Below the pieces are notes generated by a model. The model ran no database searches and was not told the DNA's origin. It saw only the letters and a program-made list of their open reading frames with translations. Shown piece by piece: positions 1 to 8,764 of a stretch of DNA of 64,000 nucleotides. The translations under genes were made by a program, and so were the position numbers. Source of the stretch: Flavobacterium salilacus subsp. salilacus (GTDB lineage Bacteria; Bacteroidota; Bacteroidia; Flavobacteriales; Flavobacteriaceae). Each line of letters opens with the position of its first letter. Positions within the stretch are counted from its first letter, which is position 1. The stretch lies in the NCBI RefSeq assembly GCF_004634195.1, contig NZ_SKBP01000008.1, positions 62,001 through 126,000 on the forward strand. The letters are read 5' to 3'.

Positions 1-965
1 AAAAACACTTCAATGTTATAAAAAAGCAGTTCTCCCAGCTAATCATCTTTAAGGTTATTATTACCGCAACATTACTATCCGTAGGGGGGTATCTGGTACT
101 AAACCAGCAAATGAATATAGGGCAGTTTGTAGCTGCCGAAATTATCATCCTTTTGGTAATCAACTCTGTAGAAAAGATTATCATCGGGCTGGAAACATTT
201 TATGATGTACTTACATCTATAGAAAAAATAGGAGGAGTAACTGATTTGGGAATAGAAGAACCTTCAAAAGTTAAAAATACCACTCCGCAAAAAAACATCA
301 CGCTGGAAATGGATAACATAAGGTATCGCTTTCCTGATTCGGATAAAGATGCGCTTAACAACATTTCGCTTTGCATAAACCCCGGCGAAAAAATATACAT
401 TAGCGGAAATAACGGTTCAGGGAAATCTACCTTGGTGCGTATGCTGGCAGGATATTTAAAACCGGATTATGGTTCACTTTATATTAACGATGGCAGGCTT
501 AATAGAATAGATAAAGACCTTTATCGTTCGCAAACAGGGGTTATAATACAGGGCGAAAGTCCGTTTGAAGGAACAATACTGGAAAACATCACGTTTAACG
601 ACCCTACTATAACTCCCGAAACACTGCGTTGGGCCTTAGACAGTGTTCGGCTATCCTCTTTTATAAAAACATTACCGCAAGGGCTTGATACCCCCATATA
701 TCCTGACGGCAGGCAGTTATCAACATCCAATGCCCAAAAAATATTATTGGCAAGAAGCATTATTCATAAACCAAAAATATTATTTTTAGAAGACCCTACC
801 GACAAGATGGACGAGCCTACGGCAAAAGCAATAATTGATTTCCTTTTTGCCGAAGAGCATGAATGGACTGTAATTGTATCGTCTGTAAACCATTATTGGA
901 AATCGAGATGCAGCAGGCAGATAATAATGAATAACGGAGAAATTGTAGAAGACTTTAAACTATAA
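1..965 (+). CDS. ABC exporter, C-terminal part (type I secretion)
   Basis: The gene is cut by the window edge; the frame is open from base 3, so about 320 residues are visible. The first ~65 are hydrophobic and look like the last membrane helices of an exporter domain; the rest is a nucleotide-binding domain. Walker A (GNNGSGKS) is intact at 405-428 and a Q-loop glutamine follows. The signature reads LSTSNAQ instead of LSGGQ (from 717), Walker B ends LED rather than LDE (near 786), and no histidine sits at the usual H-loop position. The next two genes encode a HlyD adaptor and a TolC-like channel, so this is the inner-membrane motor of a type I system exporting a peptide or protein. Whether a C39 peptidase domain precedes it cannot be seen. 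Confidence 0.85.
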   Translation, partial: KHFNVIKKQFSQLIIFKVIITATLLSVGGYLVLNQQMNIGQFVAAEIIILLVINSVEKIIIGLETFYDVLTSIEKIGGVTDLGIEEPSKVKNTTPQKNITLEMDNIRYRFPDSDKDALNNISLCINPGEKIYISGNNGSGKSTLVRMLAGYLKPDYGSLYINDGRLNRIDKDLYRSQTGVIIQGESPFEGTILENITFNDPTITPETLRWALDSVRLSSFIKTLPQGLDTPIYPDGRQLSTSNAQKILLARSIIHKPKILFLEDPTDKMDEPTAKAIIDFLFAEEHEWTVIVSSVNHYWKSRCSRQIIMNNGEIVEDFKL

Positions 966-971
966 AATACT

Positions 972-2324
972 ATGCTGAATATATCCGATAACAATCAAAT
1001 ACATATAAGTAGCGGAAAGTATACAACCGTAAACAACCTTGTAAACCGACCTCATTACAAGGTGTTGAACAAACTTATAGTTGTCGCATCCATCATAGGG
1101 GGCATAGCACTCTTCCTGCCCTGGACACAAAACATATCAGGCACAGGATCTGTAACAACCTTAAAGCCCGACCAACGTCCGCAAACCGTGCATAGTGTTA
1201 TTGCAGGACGGATAGAAAAATGGTATGTACAGGAAGGCGATTTTGTAGAAAAAGGCGATACAATCATGTTTATATCGGAGATAAAAGACGAGTATTTCGA
1301 TCCCAACCTTGTAGAAAACACAAAGCAGCAGGTAGATGCTAAAAAACTGGCTGTAAACTCATATGGCAGCAAAGTTGGCGCGCTGGAAATGCAGATGGGC
1401 TCGTTAGAGCGAGAAAAACAATTAAAATTAGAACAGGCGCAAAACAAAATAAGGCAGTCTGAACTAAAAGTAAAGAGCGACAGTATGGATCTCGAGGCGG
1501 TAAAAACACAGCTTCGCATAGCCGAAACACAATTTAAGCGAGCGCAACAACTTAACAAAGAAGGACTGAAACCGCTTACGGATGTGGAGGAAAAACGGTT
1601 GAAACTACAAGAATCGGAAGCAAAAATAATTACACAGGAAAATAAGTTACTTACTGCAAAAAACGAGCTTATTAATGCCAAAGTAGAAATTAACCGGCTG
1701 ATAGCAGAATATGCCGAAAAAATATCCAAAGCCGATAGTGATAAATTTACCGCACTTAGTAACCAGTATGATACTGAAGCACAGGTAAACAAACTGGAAA
1801 ACCAGTATGCAAACTACAGTATTCGTAACGGAATGTATTATATAAAAGCACCGCAATCCGGCTATGTAAACCGTGCGCTACAGGCAGGACTTGGAGAAAA
1901 CCTAAAAGAAGGCACACCTATAGTGAGCATAATGCCCTCGGGCTATGATATTGCCGTAGAAAGCTATGTAGATCCTATGGATTTACCCCTCATCAGCAGA
2001 GGCGAAAAAGTAAGAGTTTGGTTTGACGGATGGCCTACTATAGTATTTTCGGGATGGCCGGGAATGTCCTATGGTACTTTTGGAGGGCGTATAGTAGCGA
2101 TAGAAAACTTTATAAGCCCTAACGGAAAGTACAGAATATTAATAGCCCCTGATGAAGAAGAGCAAAAATGGCCTGAACAACTGAGCATAGGCGCAGGAGC
2201 ACAAACCATAGCATTACTCGATACCGTACCCGTATGGTATGAAATATGGCGAACCCTAAACGGTTTCCCTCCCAACTATTATCAATCTAAAAACGGTAGC
2301 GAAAATACTAAAGACAAAAAGTAA
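972..2324 (+). CDS. HlyD-family periplasmic adaptor
   Basis: The 450-residue membrane fusion protein should link the ABC exporter to the outer-membrane channel. A short cytoplasmic N-terminus is followed by one membrane helix at about residues 34-51. A lipoyl/barrel-sandwich half follows (around VHSVIAGRIEKWYVQEGDFV), then a long charged coiled coil at about 115-270 rich in K, E, Q and A. The second half-motif (YYIKAPQSGYVNRAL) and a beta-barrel region complete the family layout. It starts 6 bases after the ABC gene and ends 4 bases before the TolC gene, so the three are co-transcribed. The substrate is unknown; no toxin or bacteriocin precursor lies next to it in the window. Confidence 0.9.
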   Translation: MLNISDNNQIHISSGKYTTVNNLVNRPHYKVLNKLIVVASIIGGIALFLPWTQNISGTGSVTTLKPDQRPQTVHSVIAGRIEKWYVQEGDFVEKGDTIMFISEIKDEYFDPNLVENTKQQVDAKKLAVNSYGSKVGALEMQMGSLEREKQLKLEQAQNKIRQSELKVKSDSMDLEAVKTQLRIAETQFKRAQQLNKEGLKPLTDVEEKRLKLQESEAKIITQENKLLTAKNELINAKVEINRLIAEYAEKISKADSDKFTALSNQYDTEAQVNKLENQYANYSIRNGMYYIKAPQSGYVNRALQAGLGENLKEGTPIVSIMPSGYDIAVESYVDPMDLPLISRGEKVRVWFDGWPTIVFSGWPGMSYGTFGGRIVAIENFISPNGKYRILIAPDEEEQKWPEQLSIGAGAQTIALLDTVPVWYEIWRTLNGFPPNYYQSKNGSENTKDKK

Positions 2325-2328
2325 AACA

Positions 2329-3729
2329 ATGACGATAAAGAGCTATATATACTGCTTTTTACTATTTTTTTCATGCCTGACTATAGGGAACGCACAGGAG
2401 TTTGAAAGCAATATACTCACATTTAATGAGTATTTGGGTTATGTAAAAAAATACCACCCCATTGTAAAACAGGCAAACTTGGAGATAGACAAAGCACAGG
2501 CAGGGCTGATGCAGGCACGCGGAGGCTTTGACCCGAAGATAGAAGTAGATTATGACGAAAAAGAGTTTACCGATAAAGAATACTACTCAGTGCTAACCAG
2601 TAGTTTTAAAATACCCACTTGGTACGGCATAGAGGTAAAAGCAGGATTTGATAACAGCGAGGGCATCTACCTGAATCCGCAAAACACTACGCCAAATCAA
2701 GGGCTTACCTCTTTAGGCATTACTGTACCGCTGGGACAAGGGCTTTTTATAAACCAGCGTATGGCAGATGTAAGAACAGCTAAAATACAGTTACAGCTTA
2801 GTGATGCCGAGCGCAAGCTAAAGGCTGTTAATGTACTGTATGATGCCGCGGCAGCCTATTTTGACTGGAAAAAAAGCCATGACGAAACCCTGTTGTATGA
2901 AAATTATTTAACCTATGCCCGCACGCGTTACAATGGTGTGTTGCAACTGATAGAACAGGGCGACAAACCTGCTATAGACAGTGTAGAGGCAGGTATAACC
3001 GTAAAAAACAGAAGGCTGAATTTAGAAAACTCAAAATTAAAACTTGCCAAGGCAAAACTGAAGCTTGCCAATTATCTTTGGATTAATGATATACCTGTTG
3101 AACTGGAGGATGCCATAATACCCGAGGAGGACCTCATGGTAACCGTAAAAGAAACCTTAAAAACCAATAACCTTATTACCGAAACTACCCCTGTAGATAA
3201 TCACCCAAAAATTACCTCGTTGCAAAATAAAGTAGCCATACTGGAGGTAGAGCGCAAGCTACAGGCAAACATGCTGCTCCCAAAAATAGATGTTGGGTAC
3301 CATTACCTCTCAGAGCCGTCAAATTTTGACAATTACCGTTTTAACGACTATAAATTTGGAGTCAACTTTGCTTTTCCTATATTTCTAAGAAAAGAAAGAG
3401 GTAAGCTGAACTTGGCAAAACTGAAAATACAGGACACGCAACTGGAATTGAACAGCGAACGCTTAAATCTTAAAAATAAAATTGAGGCACAACAAACCGA
3501 GATTACTTCGCTGCAAAAGCAAAAAAATGTAATTGATGAGCTTGTAGAAAGCTACTCAACCATGTTGACTTCGGAAGAACGACTGTTCTCTTTTGGCGAA
3601 AGCTCGCTGTTTCTTATCAATACGCGCGAGAACAGATTGGTAAGCGCACGTATTGAGCAAATAGACATTGAAAACCGTTATCTGCTATCGAATGCCGAAC
3701 TGTTTAAAATAATGGCGAACCCTGATTAA
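2329..3729 (+). CDS. TolC-family outer membrane channel
   Basis: This is a 466-residue outer-membrane efflux protein. A signal peptide (about residues 1-22, ending NAQ) precedes two related halves of long amphipathic helices with short beta segments, the TolC pattern (for example NEYLGYVKKYHPIVKQANLE near the start). It would form the trimeric exit duct for the ABC/HlyD pair just upstream. It closes the operon: the following gene, map, has its own TAnnTTTG box. No lipobox cysteine is seen. Confidence 0.9.
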   Translation: MTIKSYIYCFLLFFSCLTIGNAQEFESNILTFNEYLGYVKKYHPIVKQANLEIDKAQAGLMQARGGFDPKIEVDYDEKEFTDKEYYSVLTSSFKIPTWYGIEVKAGFDNSEGIYLNPQNTTPNQGLTSLGITVPLGQGLFINQRMADVRTAKIQLQLSDAERKLKAVNVLYDAAAAYFDWKKSHDETLLYENYLTYARTRYNGVLQLIEQGDKPAIDSVEAGITVKNRRLNLENSKLKLAKAKLKLANYLWINDIPVELEDAIIPEEDLMVTVKETLKTNNLITETTPVDNHPKITSLQNKVAILEVERKLQANMLLPKIDVGYHYLSEPSNFDNYRFNDYKFGVNFAFPIFLRKERGKLNLAKLKIQDTQLELNSERLNLKNKIEAQQTEITSLQKQKNVIDELVESYSTMLTSEERLFSFGESSLFLINTRENRLVSARIEQIDIENRYLLSNAELFKIMANPD

Positions 3730-3744
3730 ATAATTTTAAATAGT

Positions 3745-3752
3745 TACTTTTG
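3745..3752 (+). promoter_or_regulatory. -7 promoter box for map
   Basis: TACTTTTG matches the Bacteroidota -7 consensus TAnnTTTG exactly. Transcription would begin near 3759, after the in-frame TTG at 3757 and before the ATG at 3772, which decides the start codon of map. Confidence 0.6.
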
Positions 3753-3771
3753 CGGATTGAAAATTGATGCA

Positions 3772-4593
3772 ATGAGTATAATAGCCAAAACACAAGAAGA
3801 AATAGAGTTAATGCGCGAAAGTGCGCTTATAGTTTCTAAAACACTTGGTATGATAGCCTCCGAAATAAAACCCGGTGTTACTACTTTAGAACTTGACAGA
3901 AAGGCGGAAGAGTTTATTCGCGATCATGGCGCAGTTCCCGGATTTAAAGGATTATACGGCTGCCCCTCTACCCTGCTCACGAGTGTTAACGAACAGGTAG
4001 TACATGGGTTACCCACCAGCCGACCTATTGAAGAAGGCGATATCGTATCGGTAGATTGCGGGGCTTTAAAAAATGAGTTTTATGGCGACCATGCCTACAC
4101 TTTTGAAATAGGCGAAGTAGCAGAAGAAACACGTAAACTGCTACAAATAACTAAAGAATCTTTATATATAGGCATCCGCGAATTTAAAGCAGGCAACAGA
4201 GTAGAAGATGTAGGCTATGCAATTCAAAAACATACCGAAGCACATGGTTATGGCGTAGTGCGTGACCTTGTAGGACATGGTTTGGGACGCAAAATGCACG
4301 AAGAGCCTAACATGCCCAACTATGGCAAACGCGGCAGGGGCAAAAAGTTTATAGAAGGCATGGTAGTAGCTATAGAACCCATGATAAACATGGGAACCAA
4401 ATATGTGAAAACCCTTAAAGACGGCTGGACTATAGTAACCCGCGACGGCAAACCAAGCGCCCACTTTGAACATGATGTGGCATTGATAAACGGTAAGCCG
4501 GAACTGCTTTCTACTTTTGCCTATGTATATCAGGCGTTGGGTATAACGAGCGATGAAGAAAATGAATTCAGAGCTGTGCCGCTTGTAATTTAA
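3772..4593 (+). CDS. map: Methionine aminopeptidase, type I
   Basis: A cytosolic metalloenzyme that removes the initiator methionine from new proteins. The five metal ligands of the family are visible: Asp in VDCG, Asp in YGDHAYT, His in GHGLG, Glu in IEPMINMG and Glu in HFEHDVAL. At 273 residues it is slightly longer than the E. coli enzyme (264). The frame is open to a TTG at 3757, but a perfect -7 box at 3745-3752 puts the transcript start beside that TTG, so the ATG at 3772 is preferred. It is followed by the repeat-framed GxxExxY gene and then a methyltransferase. Confidence 0.95.
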   Translation: MSIIAKTQEEIELMRESALIVSKTLGMIASEIKPGVTTLELDRKAEEFIRDHGAVPGFKGLYGCPSTLLTSVNEQVVHGLPTSRPIEEGDIVSVDCGALKNEFYGDHAYTFEIGEVAEETRKLLQITKESLYIGIREFKAGNRVEDVGYAIQKHTEAHGYGVVRDLVGHGLGRKMHEEPNMPNYGKRGRGKKFIEGMVVAIEPMINMGTKYVKTLKDGWTIVTRDGKPSAHFEHDVALINGKPELLSTFAYVYQALGITSDEENEFRAVPLVI

Positions 4594-4602
4594 ATATTTC
4601 AA

Positions 4603-5030
4603 GACACGAATAGCACCAATTATCACAAATGGCATCACTATTATATAAAAATGAGTCGTATAAGTTAATTGGCATTTGTATGGAGGTGCATACAATACTA
4701 GGTAAAGGTCATAGCGAAGTGGTATATGAAGATGCGCTACAGTATGAATTTTTAAAAAACGGAGTTCCTTTTGAAAGAGAGAAAAAATTCAATATTGAGT
4801 ACAAGGACACAATACTCCCGCATTATTATTTCGCTGATTTTGTTGTCTTTGACAACATTATACTCGAAGTAAAAGCAATTGAAGTGCTTATAAATAGCCA
4901 TATTAAACAAACGCTTAATTATTTAGCCGCTTCAAAACTCAATTTGGGAATTCTTGTTAATTTTGGAGAAGACAGTTTGGCGTATAAAAGAGTAATTTTA
5001 TAATAAGTGAAAATCAGAGAAATTAGTGTC
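4603..5030. repeat. Short inverted repeats framing the GxxExxY gene
   Basis: GACACGAAT at 4603-4611 and ATTAGTGTC at 5022-5030 are inverted copies with one mismatch. They enclose the GxxExxY gene with little extra sequence. The right copy contains the GTG start of the next gene. The arrangement suggests a small inserted cassette. Confidence 0.45.
4629..5003 (+). CDS. GxxExxY protein (PD-(D/E)XK nuclease fold)
   Basis: This 124-residue protein carries the family-naming motif GHSEVVY at residues 27-33. A nuclease-like core follows: Asp70 (YFADFVVF), Glu80-x-Lys82 (LEVKA) and Gln94 in a helix. These match the PD-(D/E)XK fold, so it may cut or bind nucleic acid; the biological role of the family is not established as far as I know. 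Inverted 9-base repeats at 4603 and 5022 frame it, and its body is more AT-rich than its neighbours. It separates map from a methyltransferase and looks like an insertion. Confidence 0.8.
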   Translation: MASLLYKNESYKLIGICMEVHTILGKGHSEVVYEDALQYEFLKNGVPFEREKKFNIEYKDTILPHYYFADFVVFDNIILEVKAIEVLINSHIKQTLNYLAASKLNLGILVNFGEDSLAYKRVIL

Positions 5031-5796
5031 TAAAAAACTATTCAAATTCATACTTAATACCATACCAAGACCCCTGCTTATAAGGCTGAGCTATGTGGCG
5101 CGTCCTGTTTTGGCAGCAGCCTTAAAGGGCAGCACTTATACTGACCCTATAGACGGAAAGAGTTTTAAAAACTTTTTGCCTTATGGTTACGGGCATCAGC
5201 GTAATAATGTATTATCGCCCAGTACCCTTTCTTTAGAAAGACACAGGCTGTTGTGGTTGTATCTGCAAAATGAAACTGATTTTTTTACAGCTCCTAAAAA
5301 AGTATTGCACTTTGCTCCTGAACAGGCTTTTTACAAACGCTTTCGCAATCAGAAAAATCTGGATTATACTACTACCGACCTTAACTCACCTCTTGCCGAC
5401 GTAAAAGCGGATATATGCAACCTGCCTTTTGAAGACAACAGTTATGACATGATATTGTGCAACCACGTGCTGGAACATATCCCTGATGATACCAAAGCCA
5501 TGCAAGAGCTATACCGCGTGTTAAAACCGGGCGGCATGGGTATATTTCAAATCCCGCAAGACCTTAGTCGCGATGTTACTTTTGAAGACAACAGCATAAC
5601 CGACGCTAAAGAACGCGCCCGTATTTTTGGGCAGTATGACCACGTGCGGGTATATGGTCGTGATTATTTTAATAAACTGCGTAGTACAGGCTTTAGGGTT
5701 GTGGAGGAAGATTATACAAAAAAAATCGCCCCAGCAGATGTGGAGCGATTTTGCCTCGCACAAGGCGAGATAATTCCTGTTTGTTTTAAAGATTAA
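5026..5796 (+). CDS. Class I SAM-dependent methyltransferase
   Basis: The 256-residue protein has a Methyltransf_11-type core: a degenerate motif I (VLHFAPEQAFYKRF), an acidic strand (YTTTDLNSPLADVKADI), LPFEDNSYDMILCNHVLEH and LKPGGMGIFQIP. The N-terminal ~45 residues are hydrophobic and basic. The substrate cannot be told from sequence. The start is GTG at 5026, inside the right repeat of the GxxExxY cassette; no better start was seen, and the original start may have been rewritten by the insertion. Its end overlaps the end of the convergent M16 peptidase gene by 4 bases. Confidence 0.85.
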   Translation: MSKKLFKFILNTIPRPLLIRLSYVARPVLAAALKGSTYTDPIDGKSFKNFLPYGYGHQRNNVLSPSTLSLERHRLLWLYLQNETDFFTAPKKVLHFAPEQAFYKRFRNQKNLDYTTTDLNSPLADVKADICNLPFEDNSYDMILCNHVLEHIPDDTKAMQELYRVLKPGGMGIFQIPQDLSRDVTFEDNSITDAKERARIFGQYDHVRVYGRDYFNKLRSTGFRVVEEDYTKKIAPADVERFCLAQGEIIPVCFKD

Positions 5797-8600
5797 TTTT
5801 CTTCCGGCATCAAGATGCCGATTACTTTATCTTTTGTCAGGTATTTTTTGGCAACTGCCTGAAGGTCTTTAACCGTAAGAGCTGCAATTTTCTCCTCTTT
5901 TTTAAGGATTTCATCAGGGTTAGCACCTTTTATGTATGCATTTTGGAAACCATCTATCCAAAACTTGTTCTCTTTAAGGTCTTTCTTGTATTCCAGCATT
6001 TCTGCCTCTTTATACTTGGCAAGGTCTTTTTCCTCCGGCGCGTTGTCTATCATTTTTTGTAGCTCTCTTAGGGCTGATTCTGTAAGTTTTCCAGCATTTT
6101 CAGGTCCGCACGGGAAAGATATAGAGAAATAATAAGAACCATAAGGCACATTGCTCATGCCGCCTCTTGCCCCAACACCATATACTCCGCTTTCGTTTTC
6201 CCTTAGTTCTTCGGTTAATTTTATAGTTAACACTTCGCCAAGAGCCTCCATAGCAAGTGCTTCTTTAGCCGAGTAATTTGTATCTCCGCTAAATCTTATC
6301 ACAACATTACTTTTAGGATCAGTACCTTTATTGATAACTTTTTTGTGCGAACCGCTTATTAACCTATAGCCAAGGTCTGTAGCCTTCTCTTTGGTTCCGG
6401 AAGACGGAAGGGATGCCAGATATTTAACCGAGTAATCTTCCATAGCTTTATCATCTATATTCCCTACAAAAAAGAACTCAAAATCGCCTGCATTGGCAAA
6501 ACGTTCTTTATACTTATCATAGCAAAGCTTATAATCGGTTTCTGCCCATGATTTTTCGGTGGGAATTATACCGCTGTACCTTGGGTTATCTTGGTTAAGA
6601 AAAGCATATAGCTCCTGCGAAAAATAAAAGCTGGGGCTTGATGCCATATTTTCGTAAAACGACGATTGCTTTTTCTTATATCCCTCATAGGCTTCGGTAT
6701 CATAATTCAGGTCAGTAAAATAGGCATGCACCATCTGGAACATATATTCCATGTCTTTGGGTGTACTGCTGCCCTGCATACCCTCTGTAACGTTGCTTAT
6801 GTAAGGATATACGCTTGCTATTTTACCTGTCATGAATTTATTGATATCATTAAGGTCAAGCCCGCTAAATCCGGCTTCGGTAAGTGCACCTTCCGCCCAC
6901 TGGGTTTTTTTGGCATCTTCATTACTAAAAAGGTTGCTTCCGCCAAAACTCACGGCTTTCATAAGCACTTCATCATTTTTAAAATCGGTTTTCTTGTAAG
7001 TAACCTTTGCCCCATTTGAAAGGTATAGCGTAGTGGTGCCCAGCGTGGCATTGTTCTCTTTTTTTACAATGCTGCCCGGCTTTACTTCTTTGCGCAACAG
7101 GCTTTCTGCTACAGGCTCGTCCTCATAAGGCTTTAAATCGTCATAGTTTTTGTTAATTACAGCCAGTACTTCCTGTTCGGTTGGTTTTACAACACCGTCT
7201 TTTTCAGGTCCTGTAAATATAACTACCCTGTTATCCTCTTTAATATATTTGTCGGTAAGCCCGTTCAGGTCTTCTACTTTTATTTGCGAAAGCAGTTCCT
7301 TAAAGGCTTCATATTCCCACTCAATACCCGGTGCGGGTACCTCTTCCAGGAAGTGTGCCTGATATTCGCTTACAAATCTTTCCGATTCAGTCTTGTCCCT
7401 GTCATTATAGCTTTTTTCAAGATAGGACAGCCAGTCGTTTTTGGCGCGTTCAAGTTCGCTTTCGCTAAAGCCATATTTTTTAGCACGCTCATTTTCTTCT
7501 ACCAGTACTTTTAGGGCATCAAGCTGCTTGCCTTCTTGTGTCATGGCAAAAGACTGATAAGCTTCTTTAGTACGTGCCCATGTACCTCCATGATAGGTAT
7601 AACCATAGGTAAACGGCGGATTGGGCGTATTGGTAAGTTCCTGTAGCCTGTTATTAAGCATGCTGGTAAAAAGACCTTCTTTAAGGTTTTGCTTATAATC
7701 CTCTATTGTTTTTATTTTTTTAGGATCGCCGTGGTCTTTATAAATAAGTCGCACCTGTGCAAAAGATGCTTCTTTATCACTTTCTACTGAAACAAAGGTC
7801 TGGTCGTGGTTTGGCACATCATAAACAGCGCGAGGTCTTTCGTTTTTAGGGTTTTTATAGGACGAGAAATGGTCTTTTATCTTCTTTTCCATTGCTGCCA
7901 CATCTATATCTCCCACCACTATTACTGCCATAAGGTTTGGTCTGTACCAGTCTTTGTAAAAGCTCTTTATTTTGTCATAAGTAAAATTCTCAAGGATTTC
8001 CTTTTGCCCTATAGGCAGCCTGTCTGCATAATGCGATTTGTACATCATCTTAGGCATAAATTGTTTCATCATGCGTTTTTCAGCGCCAAGCCCAAGGCGG
8101 TACTCTTCCAGTACAACACCTCTTTCTTTATCTACTTCTTCGGGTGTTAGTACGGCATTAAATGCCCAATCTTCCAATACCTGAAAGCCTTTTTCCAGTT
8201 TTTCAGGATCATCTGACGGGATAGGAAGGAAATATACTGTTTCGTCAAAGCTGGTATAGGCATTAAGGTGCTGCCCGAACTTTACCCCTATGCTTTGCAG
8301 GTAATCTACCAGTTTGTTTTTAGGGAAACGCTTTGTACCGTTAAAGCACATATGTTCCATAAAGTGCGCCAGTCCTTGCTGGTCGTCATTTTCTAAAATA
8401 GAACCTGCATTTATTACAAGGCGTAAATCTACTTTATCTTCAGGTTTGTCATTTTTCCTGATGTAATAAGTAAGTCCGTTTTTTAATTTGCCTGTTTTTA
8501 CATTTGGGTCAAACGGAATAGGGTCGCTTCCCTTTAGTTGCTGCGCACTTACAATAAACGGTGCAGACAACAGGAAAAGCCAGAGTTTTAGATTTTTCAT
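5793..8600 (-). CDS. M16-family zinc metallopeptidase
   Basis: The 935-residue protein begins with a signal peptide (residues 1-19, ending VSAQ), so it acts in the periplasm or outside. The inverted zinc motif HFMEH lies at residues 79-83, with the third-ligand region RGVVLEEYR some 75 residues later. A second, inactive M16 half fills the C-terminal part, as in pitrilysin-like single-chain enzymes. It probably degrades peptides. It is transcribed alone, divergently from the type IX plug gene across a 164-base gap; no exact promoter box was found on its side. Confidence 0.93.
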   Translation of the reverse strand: MKNLKLWLFLLSAPFIVSAQQLKGSDPIPFDPNVKTGKLKNGLTYYIRKNDKPEDKVDLRLVINAGSILENDDQQGLAHFMEHMCFNGTKRFPKNKLVDYLQSIGVKFGQHLNAYTSFDETVYFLPIPSDDPEKLEKGFQVLEDWAFNAVLTPEEVDKERGVVLEEYRLGLGAEKRMMKQFMPKMMYKSHYADRLPIGQKEILENFTYDKIKSFYKDWYRPNLMAVIVVGDIDVAAMEKKIKDHFSSYKNPKNERPRAVYDVPNHDQTFVSVESDKEASFAQVRLIYKDHGDPKKIKTIEDYKQNLKEGLFTSMLNNRLQELTNTPNPPFTYGYTYHGGTWARTKEAYQSFAMTQEGKQLDALKVLVEENERAKKYGFSESELERAKNDWLSYLEKSYNDRDKTESERFVSEYQAHFLEEVPAPGIEWEYEAFKELLSQIKVEDLNGLTDKYIKEDNRVVIFTGPEKDGVVKPTEQEVLAVINKNYDDLKPYEDEPVAESLLRKEVKPGSIVKKENNATLGTTTLYLSNGAKVTYKKTDFKNDEVLMKAVSFGGSNLFSNEDAKKTQWAEGALTEAGFSGLDLNDINKFMTGKIASVYPYISNVTEGMQGSSTPKDMEYMFQMVHAYFTDLNYDTEAYEGYKKKQSSFYENMASSPSFYFSQELYAFLNQDNPRYSGIIPTEKSWAETDYKLCYDKYKERFANAGDFEFFFVGNIDDKAMEDYSVKYLASLPSSGTKEKATDLGYRLISGSHKKVINKGTDPKSNVVIRFSGDTNYSAKEALAMEALGEVLTIKLTEELRENESGVYGVGARGGMSNVPYGSYYFSISFPCGPENAGKLTESALRELQKMIDNAPEEKDLAKYKEAEMLEYKKDLKENKFWIDGFQNAYIKGANPDEILKKEEKIAALTVKDLQAVAKKYLTKDKVIGILMPEEN

Positions 8601-8764
8601 GTTGATATGGTTAAAAATTGGTTGAAGTTAAAACTACAAAATTTGTTGTTTATTGTAAATTTAATGTGTTAATGCTCATAATATTTGATTGTTACAATAC
8701 TTTGCAAATACAACATATAATTTATTTGCTATATTTACGTTCACGAAAATAAAATTTTGCTGTA
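8601..8764. promoter_or_regulatory. Divergent intergenic region, M16 peptidase / T9SS plug gene
   Basis: An AT-rich stretch between two divergent genes. TATATTTA (8730-8737) is a one-mismatch TAnnTTTG box 28 bases before the rightward ATG. The same string TATATTTACG also occurs before the surface adhesin gene at about 46599. No exact box was found for the leftward gene. Confidence 0.3.

Noticed and set aside
1055-1792. Long open frame of 245 codons on the minus strand across the HlyD gene
   Set aside because: It is a shadow of the adaptor gene: serine- and phenylalanine-rich translation with no motif, no promoter, and fully inside a well supported gene.
1-3729. The type I exporter as the exporter of the peptide-like gene at 32090
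   Set aside because: They are about 28 kb apart with no shared motif; linking them would be guesswork.
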